Source: Rhodoferax sp. (GTDB taxonomy: Bacteria > Pseudomonadota > Gammaproteobacteria > Burkholderiales > Burkholderiaceae_C). From it: DNA of 64,000 nt. A program made the translations under genes and the position numbers. The stretch lies in NCBI RefSeq assembly GCF_025356155.1, contig NZ_JANXUQ010000273.1, forward strand, positions 1 through 64,000, given 5' to 3'. Shown piece by piece: positions 1 to 9,174 of this stretch (the first letter of the stretch is position 1; each line of letters begins with the position of its first letter). The notes beneath the pieces were generated by a model. That model had not been told where the DNA came from and searched no databases. It worked only from the letters and a program-made list of their open reading frames with translations.

Positions 1-67
1 ATCTGTGTAGTACGCTATCACAGTCATAGCAGGAAGACACCCAAAACGGGTGCCGTCTGCCACCCCA

Positions 68-1024
68 CTACAACGCCAGACGCGCCCGCGCTTGTACGTA
101 TTCGCGCTTAAGTTGCGCCACAAATTCCGCCGCGCTCTGCACCTTGTTAATGACGCCAATGCCCTGGCCGCAGCCCCAAATTTCCTTCCAGGCCTTGGCC
201 GCGCCAGCGCCGCCAAAGTTCATCTTGCTGGGGTCACTGACCGGCAGGTTTTCGGGGTCCAGCCCGGCGGCGCGGATGCTCGGCGCCAGGTAGTTGCCGT
301 GCACACCGGTGAACAGGTTGCTGTAGACGATGTCGTCGGAGCCACCCTCCACAATGGCCTGTTTGTAGGCATCCGTGGCGCGCGCTTCTTCGGTGGCAAT
401 GAAGGCGGAGCCGATGTACGCGAAGTCAGCCCCCATGGCCTGCGCGGCGAGCACGGCGTCGCCGGTGGAGATGGAACCCGACAAGGCCACAGGGCCGTCA
501 AACCACTGGCGAATTTCCTGGATCAGCGCAAACGGGCTCTTCACACCTGCGTGGCCCCCTGCCCCTGCCGCCACAGCGATCAGGCCATCGGCACCCTTCT
601 CAATCGCCTTGCGAGCGTGTTTGTTGTTGATGACGTCGTGCAGAACCACACCACCGTAGCTGTGCGCTGCAGCATTGATGTCCTCGCGCGCGCCCAGCGA
701 CGTGATGATGATGGGCACCTTGTACTTGACGCACATCGCCATGTCGTGCTCCAACCGGTCGTTGCTCTTGTGCACGATCTGATTGATGGCAAAGGGTGCG
801 GCCGGCTTGTCCGGGTTGGCCTTGTTGTGGGCGGCCAGTGCCTCGGTGATTTCAATCAGCCACTCTTCCAGCTGTTCAGCCGGGCGCGCATTGAGCGCGG
901 GCATGGAGCCCACGACGCCGGCGATGCACTGGGCAATTACCAGCTTGGGGTTGCTGATGATGAACAGGGGCGAGCCGATGACGGGGAACGGCAGGCGGTC
1001 TAGCGGCGCAGGGAGTTTGGACAT
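68..1024 (-). CDS. nitronate monooxygenase (2-nitropropane dioxygenase family)
   Basis: 318 aa ORF; MSKLPAPLDRLPFPVIGSPLFIISNPKLVIAQ N-terminus and GAGGHAG / GADFAYIGSAFIATEEA motifs typical of NMO TIM barrels. Confidence 0.9.
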   Translation of the reverse strand: MSKLPAPLDRLPFPVIGSPLFIISNPKLVIAQCIAGVVGSMPALNARPAEQLEEWLIEITEALAAHNKANPDKPAAPFAINQIVHKSNDRLEHDMAMCVKYKVPIIITSLGAREDINAAAHSYGGVVLHDVINNKHARKAIEKGADGLIAVAAGAGGHAGVKSPFALIQEIRQWFDGPVALSGSISTGDAVLAAQAMGADFAYIGSAFIATEEARATDAYKQAIVEGGSDDIVYSNLFTGVHGNYLAPSIRAAGLDPENLPVSDPSKMNFGGAGAAKAWKEIWGCGQGIGVINKVQSAAEFVAQLKREYVQARARLAL

Positions 1025-1063
1025 GGATATTCCTGTTCTGGAGCAAGTGACGTAACGAAAATA

Positions 1064-1115
1064 TGCCTCTAGCCCTCGTCTTTATTGGACAAGAAGCTAT
1101 TGATTTAGTAGCAAT
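1064..1115 (-). repeat. ~50 bp interspersed repeat A, copy 1 (intergenic)
   Basis: rc: attgctactaaatcaatagcttcttgtccaataaagacgagggctagaggca. Confidence 0.7.
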
Positions 1116-1133
1116 TAGGGTGAGCGACAACGC

Positions 1134-2924
1134 TCAAAACGCATCCAGTGCCAACGCAGTGACGCAGTCCGCGCCTTCGACAATGCTGTCGCGCAGGCCA
1201 CCGGCCTTCACTAGCAGGTGGTCGGCATAGAAGCGAGCGGTCGTGATCTTGGCCTGCATGAAGGCCACATCGTTGCCAGCAGCGATCTGCTCCTGCGCCA
1301 CCAGCAGCGAACGCGCCAACTGCCAGCCAGCCATCACATTGCCGGCAAGCATCAGGTATGGCACGCTGCCCGCAAACACGGCATTAGGGTTCGCCTTTGT
1401 ATTGCTAGCGACAAAGTTCACGACGTCGATGAATGCCTCGCGCGCGGCCTTCAGGCGCTTGGCAACCGCGACGGCATCCGCAGTACCGCTCTTCAGCAAC
1501 TCAGCTTCCGTGGTTTCAATCTGCGCCGCCAGTGCCTTCCCCGTCTGGCCGCCATCACGCGATGTCTTGCGGCCCACCAAGTCATTGGCCTGGATAGCGG
1601 TAGTGCCTTCGTAGATGGTCAGAATCTTGGCGTCGCGGTAGAACTGCGCCACGCCGGTTTCTTCGATGAAACCCATGCCGCCATGCACCTGCACGGCCAG
1701 CGAAGTGACTTCCAAACTCATCTCGGTGCTATAGCCCTTGACCAAGGGCACCATGAATTCGTAGAAGGTCTGGTTGTCCTTGCGCACTGCGGCGTCTGGG
1801 TGGTGGTGGGCGGCGTCGTACGCAGATGCGGCCACGCTAGCCATGGCCCGGCAGCCTTCCACGTAGGCGCGCATCGTCATCAACATGCGGCGCACATCGG
1901 GGTGGTGGATGATGGGCGCACCGGCCTTGATGGAGCCATCGACCGGGCGGCTTTGCACGCGCTCACGCGAGAAGCGCACCGCCGTCTGGTAGGCCAGCTC
2001 GGCAATCGCGATGCCCTGCACGCCCACGCCGTAGCGCGCGGCGTTCATCATGATGAACATGTATTCCAGGCCGCGGTTTTCTTCACCGACCAGATAGCCC
2101 ACTGCGCCGCCATGGTCACCGAACTGCAGTACCGCAGTCGGACTGGCCTTGATGCCGAGCTTGTGTTCGATGCTGACGCAATGCACGTCATTGCGCGCAC
2201 CCAGTGAGCCATCTTTGTTGACCATGAACTTGGGCACGACAAACAGGCTGATGCCCTTGACGCCTTCGGGCGCGCCCTGCACGCGGGCCAGCACCAGATG
2301 GACGATGTTCTCGGCCATGTCGTGTTCGCCCCAGGTGATGAAAATCTTGGTGCCAAAAATCTTGTAACTGCCATCGGGCACTGGCTCGGCGCGCGTGCGC
2401 ACTGCTGCCAGGTCGCTACCGGCCTGGGGCTCGGTCAGGTTCATGGTGCCGGTCCATTGGCCGCTGACCAGTTTTTCCAGGTAGGTGGCTTTCAGCTCAT
2501 CCGAACCTGCGGTCAGCAGGGCTTCAATCGCGCCGTCGCTGAGCAGCGGGCACAAGGAGAAGCTCATGTTCGCCGAGTTCTGCATCTCGCCGCACATCGC
2601 GCCAATGGTTTTAGGCAGGCCCTGACCACCAAAATCAACCGGGTGCTGCAAGCCTTGCCATCCACCCTCGGCAAATTGCTTGAAAGCTTCCTTGAAGCCG
2701 GGGGTGGCGGTGACTACGCCATCTTTCCAACTCGATGGATTCTTGTCACCTTCCCAATTTAGCGGTGCCAGCACACCTTCGTTGAACTTGGCGGCCTCTT
2801 CCAGCACGGCTTGTGCAGTGTCAAGGCCTGCGTCTTCAAAGCCGGGGATTTGTGCGATCTGGTCGATCTTGGCCAAATGCTGGATGTTGAACAGCATGTC
2901 TTTGACGGGCGCGACGTAGCTCAT
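1134..2924 (-). CDS. acyl-CoA dehydrogenase (long ~600 aa type)
   Basis: 596 aa; MNLTEPQAGSDLAAVRTRAEP, GIKASPTAVLQFG, QVHGGMGFIEETGVAQFYRDAKILTIYEGTTAIQANDL signatures. Confidence 0.93.
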   Translation of the reverse strand: MSYVAPVKDMLFNIQHLAKIDQIAQIPGFEDAGLDTAQAVLEEAAKFNEGVLAPLNWEGDKNPSSWKDGVVTATPGFKEAFKQFAEGGWQGLQHPVDFGGQGLPKTIGAMCGEMQNSANMSFSLCPLLSDGAIEALLTAGSDELKATYLEKLVSGQWTGTMNLTEPQAGSDLAAVRTRAEPVPDGSYKIFGTKIFITWGEHDMAENIVHLVLARVQGAPEGVKGISLFVVPKFMVNKDGSLGARNDVHCVSIEHKLGIKASPTAVLQFGDHGGAVGYLVGEENRGLEYMFIMMNAARYGVGVQGIAIAELAYQTAVRFSRERVQSRPVDGSIKAGAPIIHHPDVRRMLMTMRAYVEGCRAMASVAASAYDAAHHHPDAAVRKDNQTFYEFMVPLVKGYSTEMSLEVTSLAVQVHGGMGFIEETGVAQFYRDAKILTIYEGTTAIQANDLVGRKTSRDGGQTGKALAAQIETTEAELLKSGTADAVAVAKRLKAAREAFIDVVNFVASNTKANPNAVFAGSVPYLMLAGNVMAGWQLARSLLVAQEQIAAGNDVAFMQAKITTARFYADHLLVKAGGLRDSIVEGADCVTALALDAF

Positions 2925-2989
2925 GGGGTACTCCGGGAATTACAAATGCGAAACAAAAAGGAAAAACAAAGATTCAACACAACCGCAAA

Positions 2990-3017
2990 AAAAGGGCATC
3001 ACGGTGGATGCCCTTTT
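2990..3017 (-). terminator. Rho-independent terminator downstream of etfA
   Basis: AAAAGGGCATC-acggtg-GATGCCCTTTT: perfect 11 bp stem, T-run on the minus strand, between etfA stop and the acyl-CoA dehydrogenase start. Confidence 0.8.
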
Positions 3018-3031
3018 CAGCAGATCGGCGC

Positions 3032-3964
3032 TTACAGCGCTGCGGTCAACTCCGGCACCGCAACAAAGAGGTCAGCTTCCAACCCATAGTCAGCCACGCT
3101 GAAGATTGGCGCCTCGGGGTCCTTGTTGATGGCAACGATGACCTTGCTGTCCTTCATACCGGCCAAGTGCTGAATAGCGCCGCTGATGCCGGCAGCGATG
3201 TACAACTGGGGCGCGACGATCTTGCCGGTCTGGCCCACTTGCCAGTCATTGGGCGCGTAACCTGCGTCCACCGCCGCGCGGGACGCGCCCAGTGCGGCGC
3301 CCAGCTTGTCGGCCAGCGGGGTCATGACGTCCATGAACTTTTCGCTAGAGCCCAGAGCCCGGCCACCGGAGACGATGATCTTGGCCGCAGTCAATTCAGG
3401 GCGGTCGTTCTTGGCAATTTCGGAGCCGATGAAAGTGGCCTGGGCACTGGCGCCGACGGCCGTCAACACTTCTACCGCGGCGCTACCACCGGTGGCTGCA
3501 GCGGGGTCGAAACCGGTGGTGCGCACGGTCAGGACCTTGGTGGCGTCCTGGCTTTGCACGGTGGCGATGGCGTTGCCAGCGTAGATGGGGCGCTCAAAGG
3601 TGTCAGGGCTGTCGACCTTGGTGATGTCGGAGATTTGACCGACGTCCAGCTTGGCGGCTACGCGGGGAGCAACGTTCTTGCCCGACGCCGTAGCGGGGAA
3701 CAGGATGTGGCTGTAGTTGCCGGCAACGGCCAGCACTTGGGCTGCCACGTTTTCGGCCAGGCCGTGGGCAAAGCCTTCACCTTCGGCGTGCAGCACCTTG
3801 GCCACACCGGCGATTTGCGCAGCAGCCGCAGCGGCGGCAGCGGCATTGTTGCCCGCTACCAGCACGTGCACGTCGCCGCCGCACTTCAGGGCGGCGGTAA
3901 CGGTGTTCAGGGTTGCACCCTTGATGGATGCGTTGTCGTGTTCAGCAATGACGAGTGCGGTCAT
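3032..3964 (-). CDS. etfA: electron transfer flavoprotein subunit alpha
   Basis: 310 aa; [66 protein letters not shown]. Confidence 0.96.
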   Translation of the reverse strand: MTALVIAEHDNASIKGATLNTVTAALKCGGDVHVLVAGNNAAAAAAAAAQIAGVAKVLHAEGEGFAHGLAENVAAQVLAVAGNYSHILFPATASGKNVAPRVAAKLDVGQISDITKVDSPDTFERPIYAGNAIATVQSQDATKVLTVRTTGFDPAAATGGSAAVEVLTAVGASAQATFIGSEIAKNDRPELTAAKIIVSGGRALGSSEKFMDVMTPLADKLGAALGASRAAVDAGYAPNDWQVGQTGKIVAPQLYIAAGISGAIQHLAGMKDSKVIVAINKDPEAPIFSVADYGLEADLFVAVPELTAAL

Positions 3965-4716
3965 GATCTGATTACCTTCGCTTCAGTTTTCAATTTAGCA
4001 ACCAGAGTGGCCACATCCGGCACCTTGATACCGGCACTGCGCTTGGGTGGCTCGACCACTTTCAGGGTCTTGATGCGGGGGGTGACGTCAACACCCAGGG
4101 CTTCTGGCGTGAAGATGTCCAACTGCTTTTTCTTGGCCTTCATGATGTTGGGCAAGGTCACATAACGGGGCTCATTCAGGCGCAGGTCGGTGGTCACAAC
4201 GGCGGGCATGGTCAGCGACACGGTCTCAGAGCCGCCATCGACTTCGCGGGTCACGTTGACCTTGCCGTCCACTACTTCGACCTTGCTGGCGAAGGTGCCC
4301 TGGGGCAGATCGGCCAAGGCTGCCAGCATCTGGCCGGTCTGGTTGCAGTCATCATCGATGGCTTGTTTGCCGAGGATGATCAGACCGGGTTGTTCTTTTT
4401 CGACCAGAGCCTTGAGCAGCTTGGCTACGGCCAGGGGTTGCAACTCAACCGCAGTTTCCACCAAGATGGCGCGGTCGGCGCCGATGGCCATGGCGGTGCG
4501 CAGGGTTTCCTGGCATTGGGTCACACCGCAGGACACGGCGATGACTTCGGTCACGATGCCCTTTTCCTTCAGGCGGACGGCCTCTTCGATGGCGATTTCG
4601 TCAAAGGGGTTCATGCTCATTTTGACGTTGGCAATATCTACGCCCGTGCCATCGGACTTGACCCGCACCTTGACGTTGTAATCGACCACGCGTTTAACGC
4701 TTACCAGGACTTTCAT
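3961..4716 (-). CDS. etfB: electron transfer flavoprotein subunit beta
   Basis: 251 aa; [46 protein letters not shown] overlap with etfA. Confidence 0.96.
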   Translation of the reverse strand: MKVLVSVKRVVDYNVKVRVKSDGTGVDIANVKMSMNPFDEIAIEEAVRLKEKGIVTEVIAVSCGVTQCQETLRTAMAIGADRAILVETAVELQPLAVAKLLKALVEKEQPGLIILGKQAIDDDCNQTGQMLAALADLPQGTFASKVEVVDGKVNVTREVDGGSETVSLTMPAVVTTDLRLNEPRYVTLPNIMKAKKKQLDIFTPEALGVDVTPRIKTLKVVEPPKRSAGIKVPDVATLVAKLKTEAKVIRS

Positions 4717-4753
4717 GCTGCCGCTCCAGAGGGTTACAAATTGGTTTGCTTAC

Positions 4754-4769
4754 TTGACGTACACGTCAA
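4754..4769. promoter_or_regulatory. putative LiuR-like operator palindrome upstream of etfB
   Basis: TTGACGT-AC-ACGTCAA perfect 7 bp dyad ~38 bp upstream of the etfB start; resembles the LiuR (MerR family) type motif recalled from proteobacterial catabolic regulons. Confidence 0.45.
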
Positions 4770-4910
4770 CTGCTCGATTCTATGCCGCTACGCTATTCCG
4801 GGCGTCGCCCAGATGACGATCGGAGCATAACGCATAGAATAGAACGATCGTGCTTTTTTAGAATTATAACTCTACAAAAGCGCACACCGGCTCCGGCTGT
4901 CGCGCACGGT

Positions 4911-6191
4911 TTAACGCTGGTGGACCACCCGCTGCGGGTAAGGGATTTCGATGCCGTTCGCCCGCAGCGCGGCGAGGATGGCGCGGTTGATGTCGGAGCG
5001 CAGGTTCATCTGGCCGTTTTGCGGGTCGCGGACCCAGTAGCCCACGGTCAATTCCAGACCGTCCGCACCGAACGCCGACAGGAAGACGGAAGGCTCAGGA
5101 TCACGCAGCACCCGTTCTTGCGCCATGGCGGCCTCCAGTAGCAGGGCCGTCACCTGGTTCACGTCACTCTCATAGGCTACGGATACCACAGTGGTCTGGT
5201 AGAGATGGGCGTCAGCCAGCGACAGGTTTTCTACCCGGCTGGTGATCAGTAACTCGTTCGGCACGATGGATTCGCGCCCGGACGACGACCGCACCACGGT
5301 GTAACGCGCGTTGATCTGGGTGATGATGCCTTCGAAGCCATCGACCCGCACGCTGTCGCCAATGCGCATGCTGCGCTCGGCCAAAATCACAAAGCCGCTG
5401 ATGTAGTTAGCCGCCAGCTTTTGCAGGCCAAAGCCGATGCCCACACCCACCGCACCGCCCAGTACCGACAGCGCTGTCAGGTCAATGCCCACGGAAGAAA
5501 GTGCCACCATCAACCCGACAAACATCAGCAATGCGCGCGTGGCATTGCTAACCGCCTTGCGCAAAGACAACTCGCCGCCCGTGGCGGAGCGCAGCAAGCG
5601 CGTCTCCAAGGCCGACGAAATCCACAGCGTGAGAATCAGCACGGCGCCCGCCGTCAACAAACCTTCGATCATGCTGCGCACGGACATCGTGGCACCGCCC
5701 ACCTTCCACTTGATCTGATCCAACTCGTTCAGCACCACGGGCAGCAAGCCACTGACCCACAGCACCATGGCCAACCAAGCGATCCAGGATATGGTGTGCT
5801 CCAGCGACCGAGCCCAGCGCGCCTCTTCAAACGCAACCCGCAAAACCTTGACCCCTATGCGGATGACCACCAGGGCCACCAGCACGGGTATGGCCACCTT
5901 GAACACGGCTACCCTCACAAACTGGCCCACAAGGGCCAGAGCGATCCCACTCAGACACAGCAGCAACAGCGGAAACAGCACGCCATCCACGCCCCGTTGG
6001 CCGAACAAAATAGACTTACCGTCATACGCGCTCAATCCACGGCGCAACAGTACCACCAGCCCCCAGGATAAGGCGACACACAGGGCCAGTGCACCAAGCT
6101 CAACCAGCACCGTGGTCTGCGTGAATGCGGCCAACCAGCCGTCCAGGTCGTCAATGGGTTGGGGCGCGGAAATCTTGGGAATGCTTGCCAT
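4911..6191 (-). CDS. MscS-family mechanosensitive ion channel
   Basis: 426 aa multi-TM; LGGAVGVGIGFGLQKLAANYISGFVILAERSMRIGDSVRVDGFEGIITQINARYTVVRSSSGRESIVPNE. Confidence 0.92.
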   Translation of the reverse strand: MASIPKISAPQPIDDLDGWLAAFTQTTVLVELGALALCVALSWGLVVLLRRGLSAYDGKSILFGQRGVDGVLFPLLLLCLSGIALALVGQFVRVAVFKVAIPVLVALVVIRIGVKVLRVAFEEARWARSLEHTISWIAWLAMVLWVSGLLPVVLNELDQIKWKVGGATMSVRSMIEGLLTAGAVLILTLWISSALETRLLRSATGGELSLRKAVSNATRALLMFVGLMVALSSVGIDLTALSVLGGAVGVGIGFGLQKLAANYISGFVILAERSMRIGDSVRVDGFEGIITQINARYTVVRSSSGRESIVPNELLITSRVENLSLADAHLYQTTVVSVAYESDVNQVTALLLEAAMAQERVLRDPEPSVFLSAFGADGLELTVGYWVRDPQNGQMNLRSDINRAILAALRANGIEIPYPQRVVHQR

Positions 6192-7147
6192 TACAAATCT
6201 GCCAGTACACGGATGTGGGCTTCTACGCTCAGCGCCAATGCGTCCAGGTTATAGCCACCTTCCAGACACGACACGATCCGGCCTTGGCTATGGCGCTGCG
6301 CCACGGCTTTGATGCGCTCGGTGATCCAGGCATAGTCCGCCTCGACCAGGCCCATTTGACCCATGTCGTCCAGTCGGTGGGCGTCAAAACCGGCGCTGAT
6401 AAAAATCATCTCGGGTTTGTAGGCCTCCAGGCGTGGCAGCCAGTAGGTCTCGATCAACTCGCGCACCTGCGGCCCTTTGGTATAGGCGGGCACCGGCAGG
6501 TTGACCAGGTTGCTGGCATGTGAACGGGAGCCGCCTTCGGGGTAAAAAGGGTGCTGAAAAAAACTCACCATCAAAACGCGCTGGTCGCCGGCGACAATAT
6601 CCTCGGTTCCGTTGCCATGGTGCACATCGAAGTCCACAATCGCCACGCGCTTGAGGCCATGGCGCTCCAGCGCGTAGCGCGCCGCGATGGCCACATTGTT
6701 CAAAAAGCAAAAGCCCATGGCTTGGTCGCGGCAGGCGTGGTGGCCCGGTGGGCGTATGGCGCAAAACGCGTTTTCCAGTTCACCAGCCAGGACGGCATCG
6801 GTCGCAGCGAGGGCAGCACCGGCGGCACGCAGGGCGGCGTCCCAAGTGTGGACATTCAATGCAGTGTCCGGGTCGATCTGGGCATACTGTGGGCCGCCAG
6901 CAGCGATCTCTTCCCGCAGGCTATCGGTCAGGCCCCGCAAGGCGGCCACATGCATGCGGCCATGGGCCAACTCGAGATCGGCAATGGCCGCAGCAGGTGC
7001 CTCGCGCCGGTCCAGCGCATCACCCACGCCGCTGATCAGTAAACGGTCCTCGATGGCGGACAGGCGATCAGGGCCTTCGGGGTGCCCCGCGCCCATTTCG
7101 TGTTTCCAGCAATCGGGGTGGAAAAAGTAACCGGTCTTGTTCACCAA
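6191..7147 (-). CDS. histone deacetylase family protein (HDAC-like amidohydrolase)
   Basis: 318 aa; RPPGHHACRDQAMGFCFLNNVAIAARYA, VDFDVHHGNGTEDI, SAGFDAHRLDDMG. Confidence 0.93.
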   Translation of the reverse strand: MVNKTGYFFHPDCWKHEMGAGHPEGPDRLSAIEDRLLISGVGDALDRREAPAAAIADLELAHGRMHVAALRGLTDSLREEIAAGGPQYAQIDPDTALNVHTWDAALRAAGAALAATDAVLAGELENAFCAIRPPGHHACRDQAMGFCFLNNVAIAARYALERHGLKRVAIVDFDVHHGNGTEDIVAGDQRVLMVSFFQHPFYPEGGSRSHASNLVNLPVPAYTKGPQVRELIETYWLPRLEAYKPEMIFISAGFDAHRLDDMGQMGLVEADYAWITERIKAVAQRHSQGRIVSCLEGGYNLDALALSVEAHIRVLADL

Positions 7148-7185
7148 AGCACTCGCATCTCAAAATTTTCGGGTAAGGTCCCAGC

Positions 7186-8106
7186 ATGGACGCACAACAC
7201 AAACTCAAATCCTTGCTTAACCAGCTTAACACGGTGATTGTGGGCAAACCGACGCAGATCCAGGATTGCGTGGCCTGCCTGCTGGCCGGCGGCCACCTGC
7301 TGATAGACGATGTACCCGGAGTGGGTAAGACCACGCTGGCCCACGCGCTGGCCCGCACCTTCGGCCTGCAGTTCTCGCGCGTGCAATTCACGTCGGACCT
7401 GATGCCCGGCGACCTGTCCGGAGTCTCCATCTATGAGCGCGGCAAAGAGGCCTTTGTGTTCCACCCCGGGCCGATTTTTGCCCAGGTGCTGCTGGCCGAT
7501 GAAATCAACCGCGCCAGCCCCAAAACGCAAAGTGCGCTGCTGGAGGCCATGGAAGAGAAACAGGTGACGATTGAAGGCGAAACCCGGCCATTGCCCCAAC
7601 CCTTCTTTGTCATTGCCACACAAAACCCGCTGGACCAGTTGGGAACCTACGCCCTACCCGAATCGCAGATGGACCGCTTCCTGATGCGCATATCCCTGGG
7701 CTACCCGGACCGCCTGGCCGAGCGCGAGCTGTTGGCCGGCCATGACCGGCGCGAGATTGTGGACGGCCTGCCCGCCCTGCTGACGCAAACCGAACTCCAG
7801 CAACTGCAGCAACAGGTTTTGGCCGTTCATGCCGCTGACCCCTTGCTGGACTATGTGCAAGATTTAATCGCCGCCACCCGATCGGGAAAATGGTTTCTGC
7901 AGGGCCTGAGCCCACGCGCAGGCATTGCCGTGGTGCGCGCCGCCAAGGCGCAAGCGCTGCTCAGCGGACGCGACTACGTGGCGCCCGACGATGTGCAGGC
8001 CATGTTGCCGCAGACGATTGCGCACCGGTTGATACCGGTGGGTGACTCAGGACGCGGCGCGGTGGAACAGGTGCGTGCCATGTTGGCCGCAGTCCCTCTG
8101 CCTTGA
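7186..8106 (+). CDS. MoxR family AAA+ ATPase
   Basis: 306 aa; DDVPGVGKTTLAHALA, FHPGPIFAQVLLADEINRASPKTQSALLEAMEEKQVT, ATQNPLDQLGTYALPESQMDRF. Confidence 0.95.
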   Translation: MDAQHKLKSLLNQLNTVIVGKPTQIQDCVACLLAGGHLLIDDVPGVGKTTLAHALARTFGLQFSRVQFTSDLMPGDLSGVSIYERGKEAFVFHPGPIFAQVLLADEINRASPKTQSALLEAMEEKQVTIEGETRPLPQPFFVIATQNPLDQLGTYALPESQMDRFLMRISLGYPDRLAERELLAGHDRREIVDGLPALLTQTELQQLQQQVLAVHAADPLLDYVQDLIAATRSGKWFLQGLSPRAGIAVVRAAKAQALLSGRDYVAPDDVQAMLPQTIAHRLIPVGDSGRGAVEQVRAMLAAVPLP

Positions 8107-8114
8107 TACTGACC

Positions 8115-9137
8115 ATGGAAGCAAGTTTGCCGAACCCGATGTGGCACCCGCTGGCGTATGTGCGTGGGCGCTTCCAGATGTGGTGGCAAGCGCGTCTGCC
8201 GCTGCGCGACAGCACGACGCTGACCCAGCGCAATGTCTACATACTGCCCACCGGGCCGGGTTTCATGCTGGGCGCCACATTGCTGGTGCTACTGGTGGCC
8301 TCCATCAACTACCAGTTGAACCTGGGTTATGTGCTGACCTTTCTGCTGACCGGCAGCGCCGTGGTTGGCATGCATGTGTGCCACAGCACGCTGCGTGGAA
8401 TTACTATGAATTTGCTAGCACCAGAAGACCATTTCGCGGGGGCTAGCGTCGCAATTAATGTAAACCTCTTGAGCGACAAGCGCTCCGTGCGGTATGGCAT
8501 CGGCCTGGCCGTGCTGGGCACTCAGCATTGGAGCTGGACCGACGTGCCTGCACAGGGGCGCGCAAAGGTGCAGGTTGCCTTCCAGGCCCCACGCCGCGGC
8601 CGGCACCAGGTGCCTGCGCTGACGGCTGAAACCCGCTTTCCGCTGGGCACCTTTCGCGTCTGGACCGTGTGGCGCCCAGCCGCCCAGGTGCTGGTCTACC
8701 CTGCGCCCGAGCTGCATCCGCCACCACTGCCCCCAGGTGAAGCACGCGCTGGCGGTCAGGCCACCGTGCAGCGCCAAAACACCGGCGAATTTGACGGTGT
8801 GCGCGCCTACCGCCGCGGCGACCCGCTCAAACTGGTGGTGTGGAAGAAAGCCGCCAAAACCGACGAGCTGGTCAGCCGCGACGCACAACAGGTGCAGCGC
8901 TTTGAGTTGTGGCTGGATCTGGCCCACACGGGCATTGTTGGCGCCATGGCCGGTGGCGCACCGTTGGAACAAGCGTTATCGCGTCTTTGTGCCTGGGTAT
9001 TGTTGGCCGACAAACAGGGGCTGCACTACGGACTGCGCCTGGGTGGAGAAGAGATCGCGCTTGGCAGTGGCGAGGCCCACCGGCGCAATTGCCTGCAAGC
9101 CCTGGCGCTGACACACACCAGCGCAGCAAACACCTGA
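8115..9137 (+). CDS. DUF58 domain-containing protein (ORF opens at 8103; ATG at 8115 likely)
   Basis: FDGVRAYRRGDPLKLVVWKKAAK DUF58 core, two N-terminal TM segments, follows MoxR. Confidence 0.9.
   Translation: MEASLPNPMWHPLAYVRGRFQMWWQARLPLRDSTTLTQRNVYILPTGPGFMLGATLLVLLVASINYQLNLGYVLTFLLTGSAVVGMHVCHSTLRGITMNLLAPEDHFAGASVAINVNLLSDKRSVRYGIGLAVLGTQHWSWTDVPAQGRAKVQVAFQAPRRGRHQVPALTAETRFPLGTFRVWTVWRPAAQVLVYPAPELHPPPLPPGEARAGGQATVQRQNTGEFDGVRAYRRGDPLKLVVWKKAAKTDELVSRDAQQVQRFELWLDLAHTGIVGAMAGGAPLEQALSRLCAWVLLADKQGLHYGLRLGGEEIALGSGEAHRRNCLQALALTHTSAANT
8399..8451 (+). repeat. repeat A, copy 2 (inside DUF58 CDS; degenerate)
   Basis: attactatgaatttgctagcaccagaagaccatttcgcgggggctagcgtcg. Confidence 0.5.
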
Positions 9138-9174
9138 CGCAGCCTGAACCCCAAGACTGCCCCAAGACTGCTCC

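Noticed and set aside
38-52. possible terminator CACCC-aaaac-GGGTG downstream of the nitronate monooxygenase gene
   Set aside because: Only a 5 bp perfect stem and no clear T-run on the minus strand; not reported as a feature.
1218-2207. 329 aa plus-strand ORF opposite the acyl-CoA dehydrogenase
   Set aside because: Antisense artefact with low-complexity His/Gly/Val-rich translation.
3008-4165. 385 aa plus-strand ORF opposite etfA/etfB
   Set aside because: Antisense artefact; crosses the etfA/etfB junction and a terminator.
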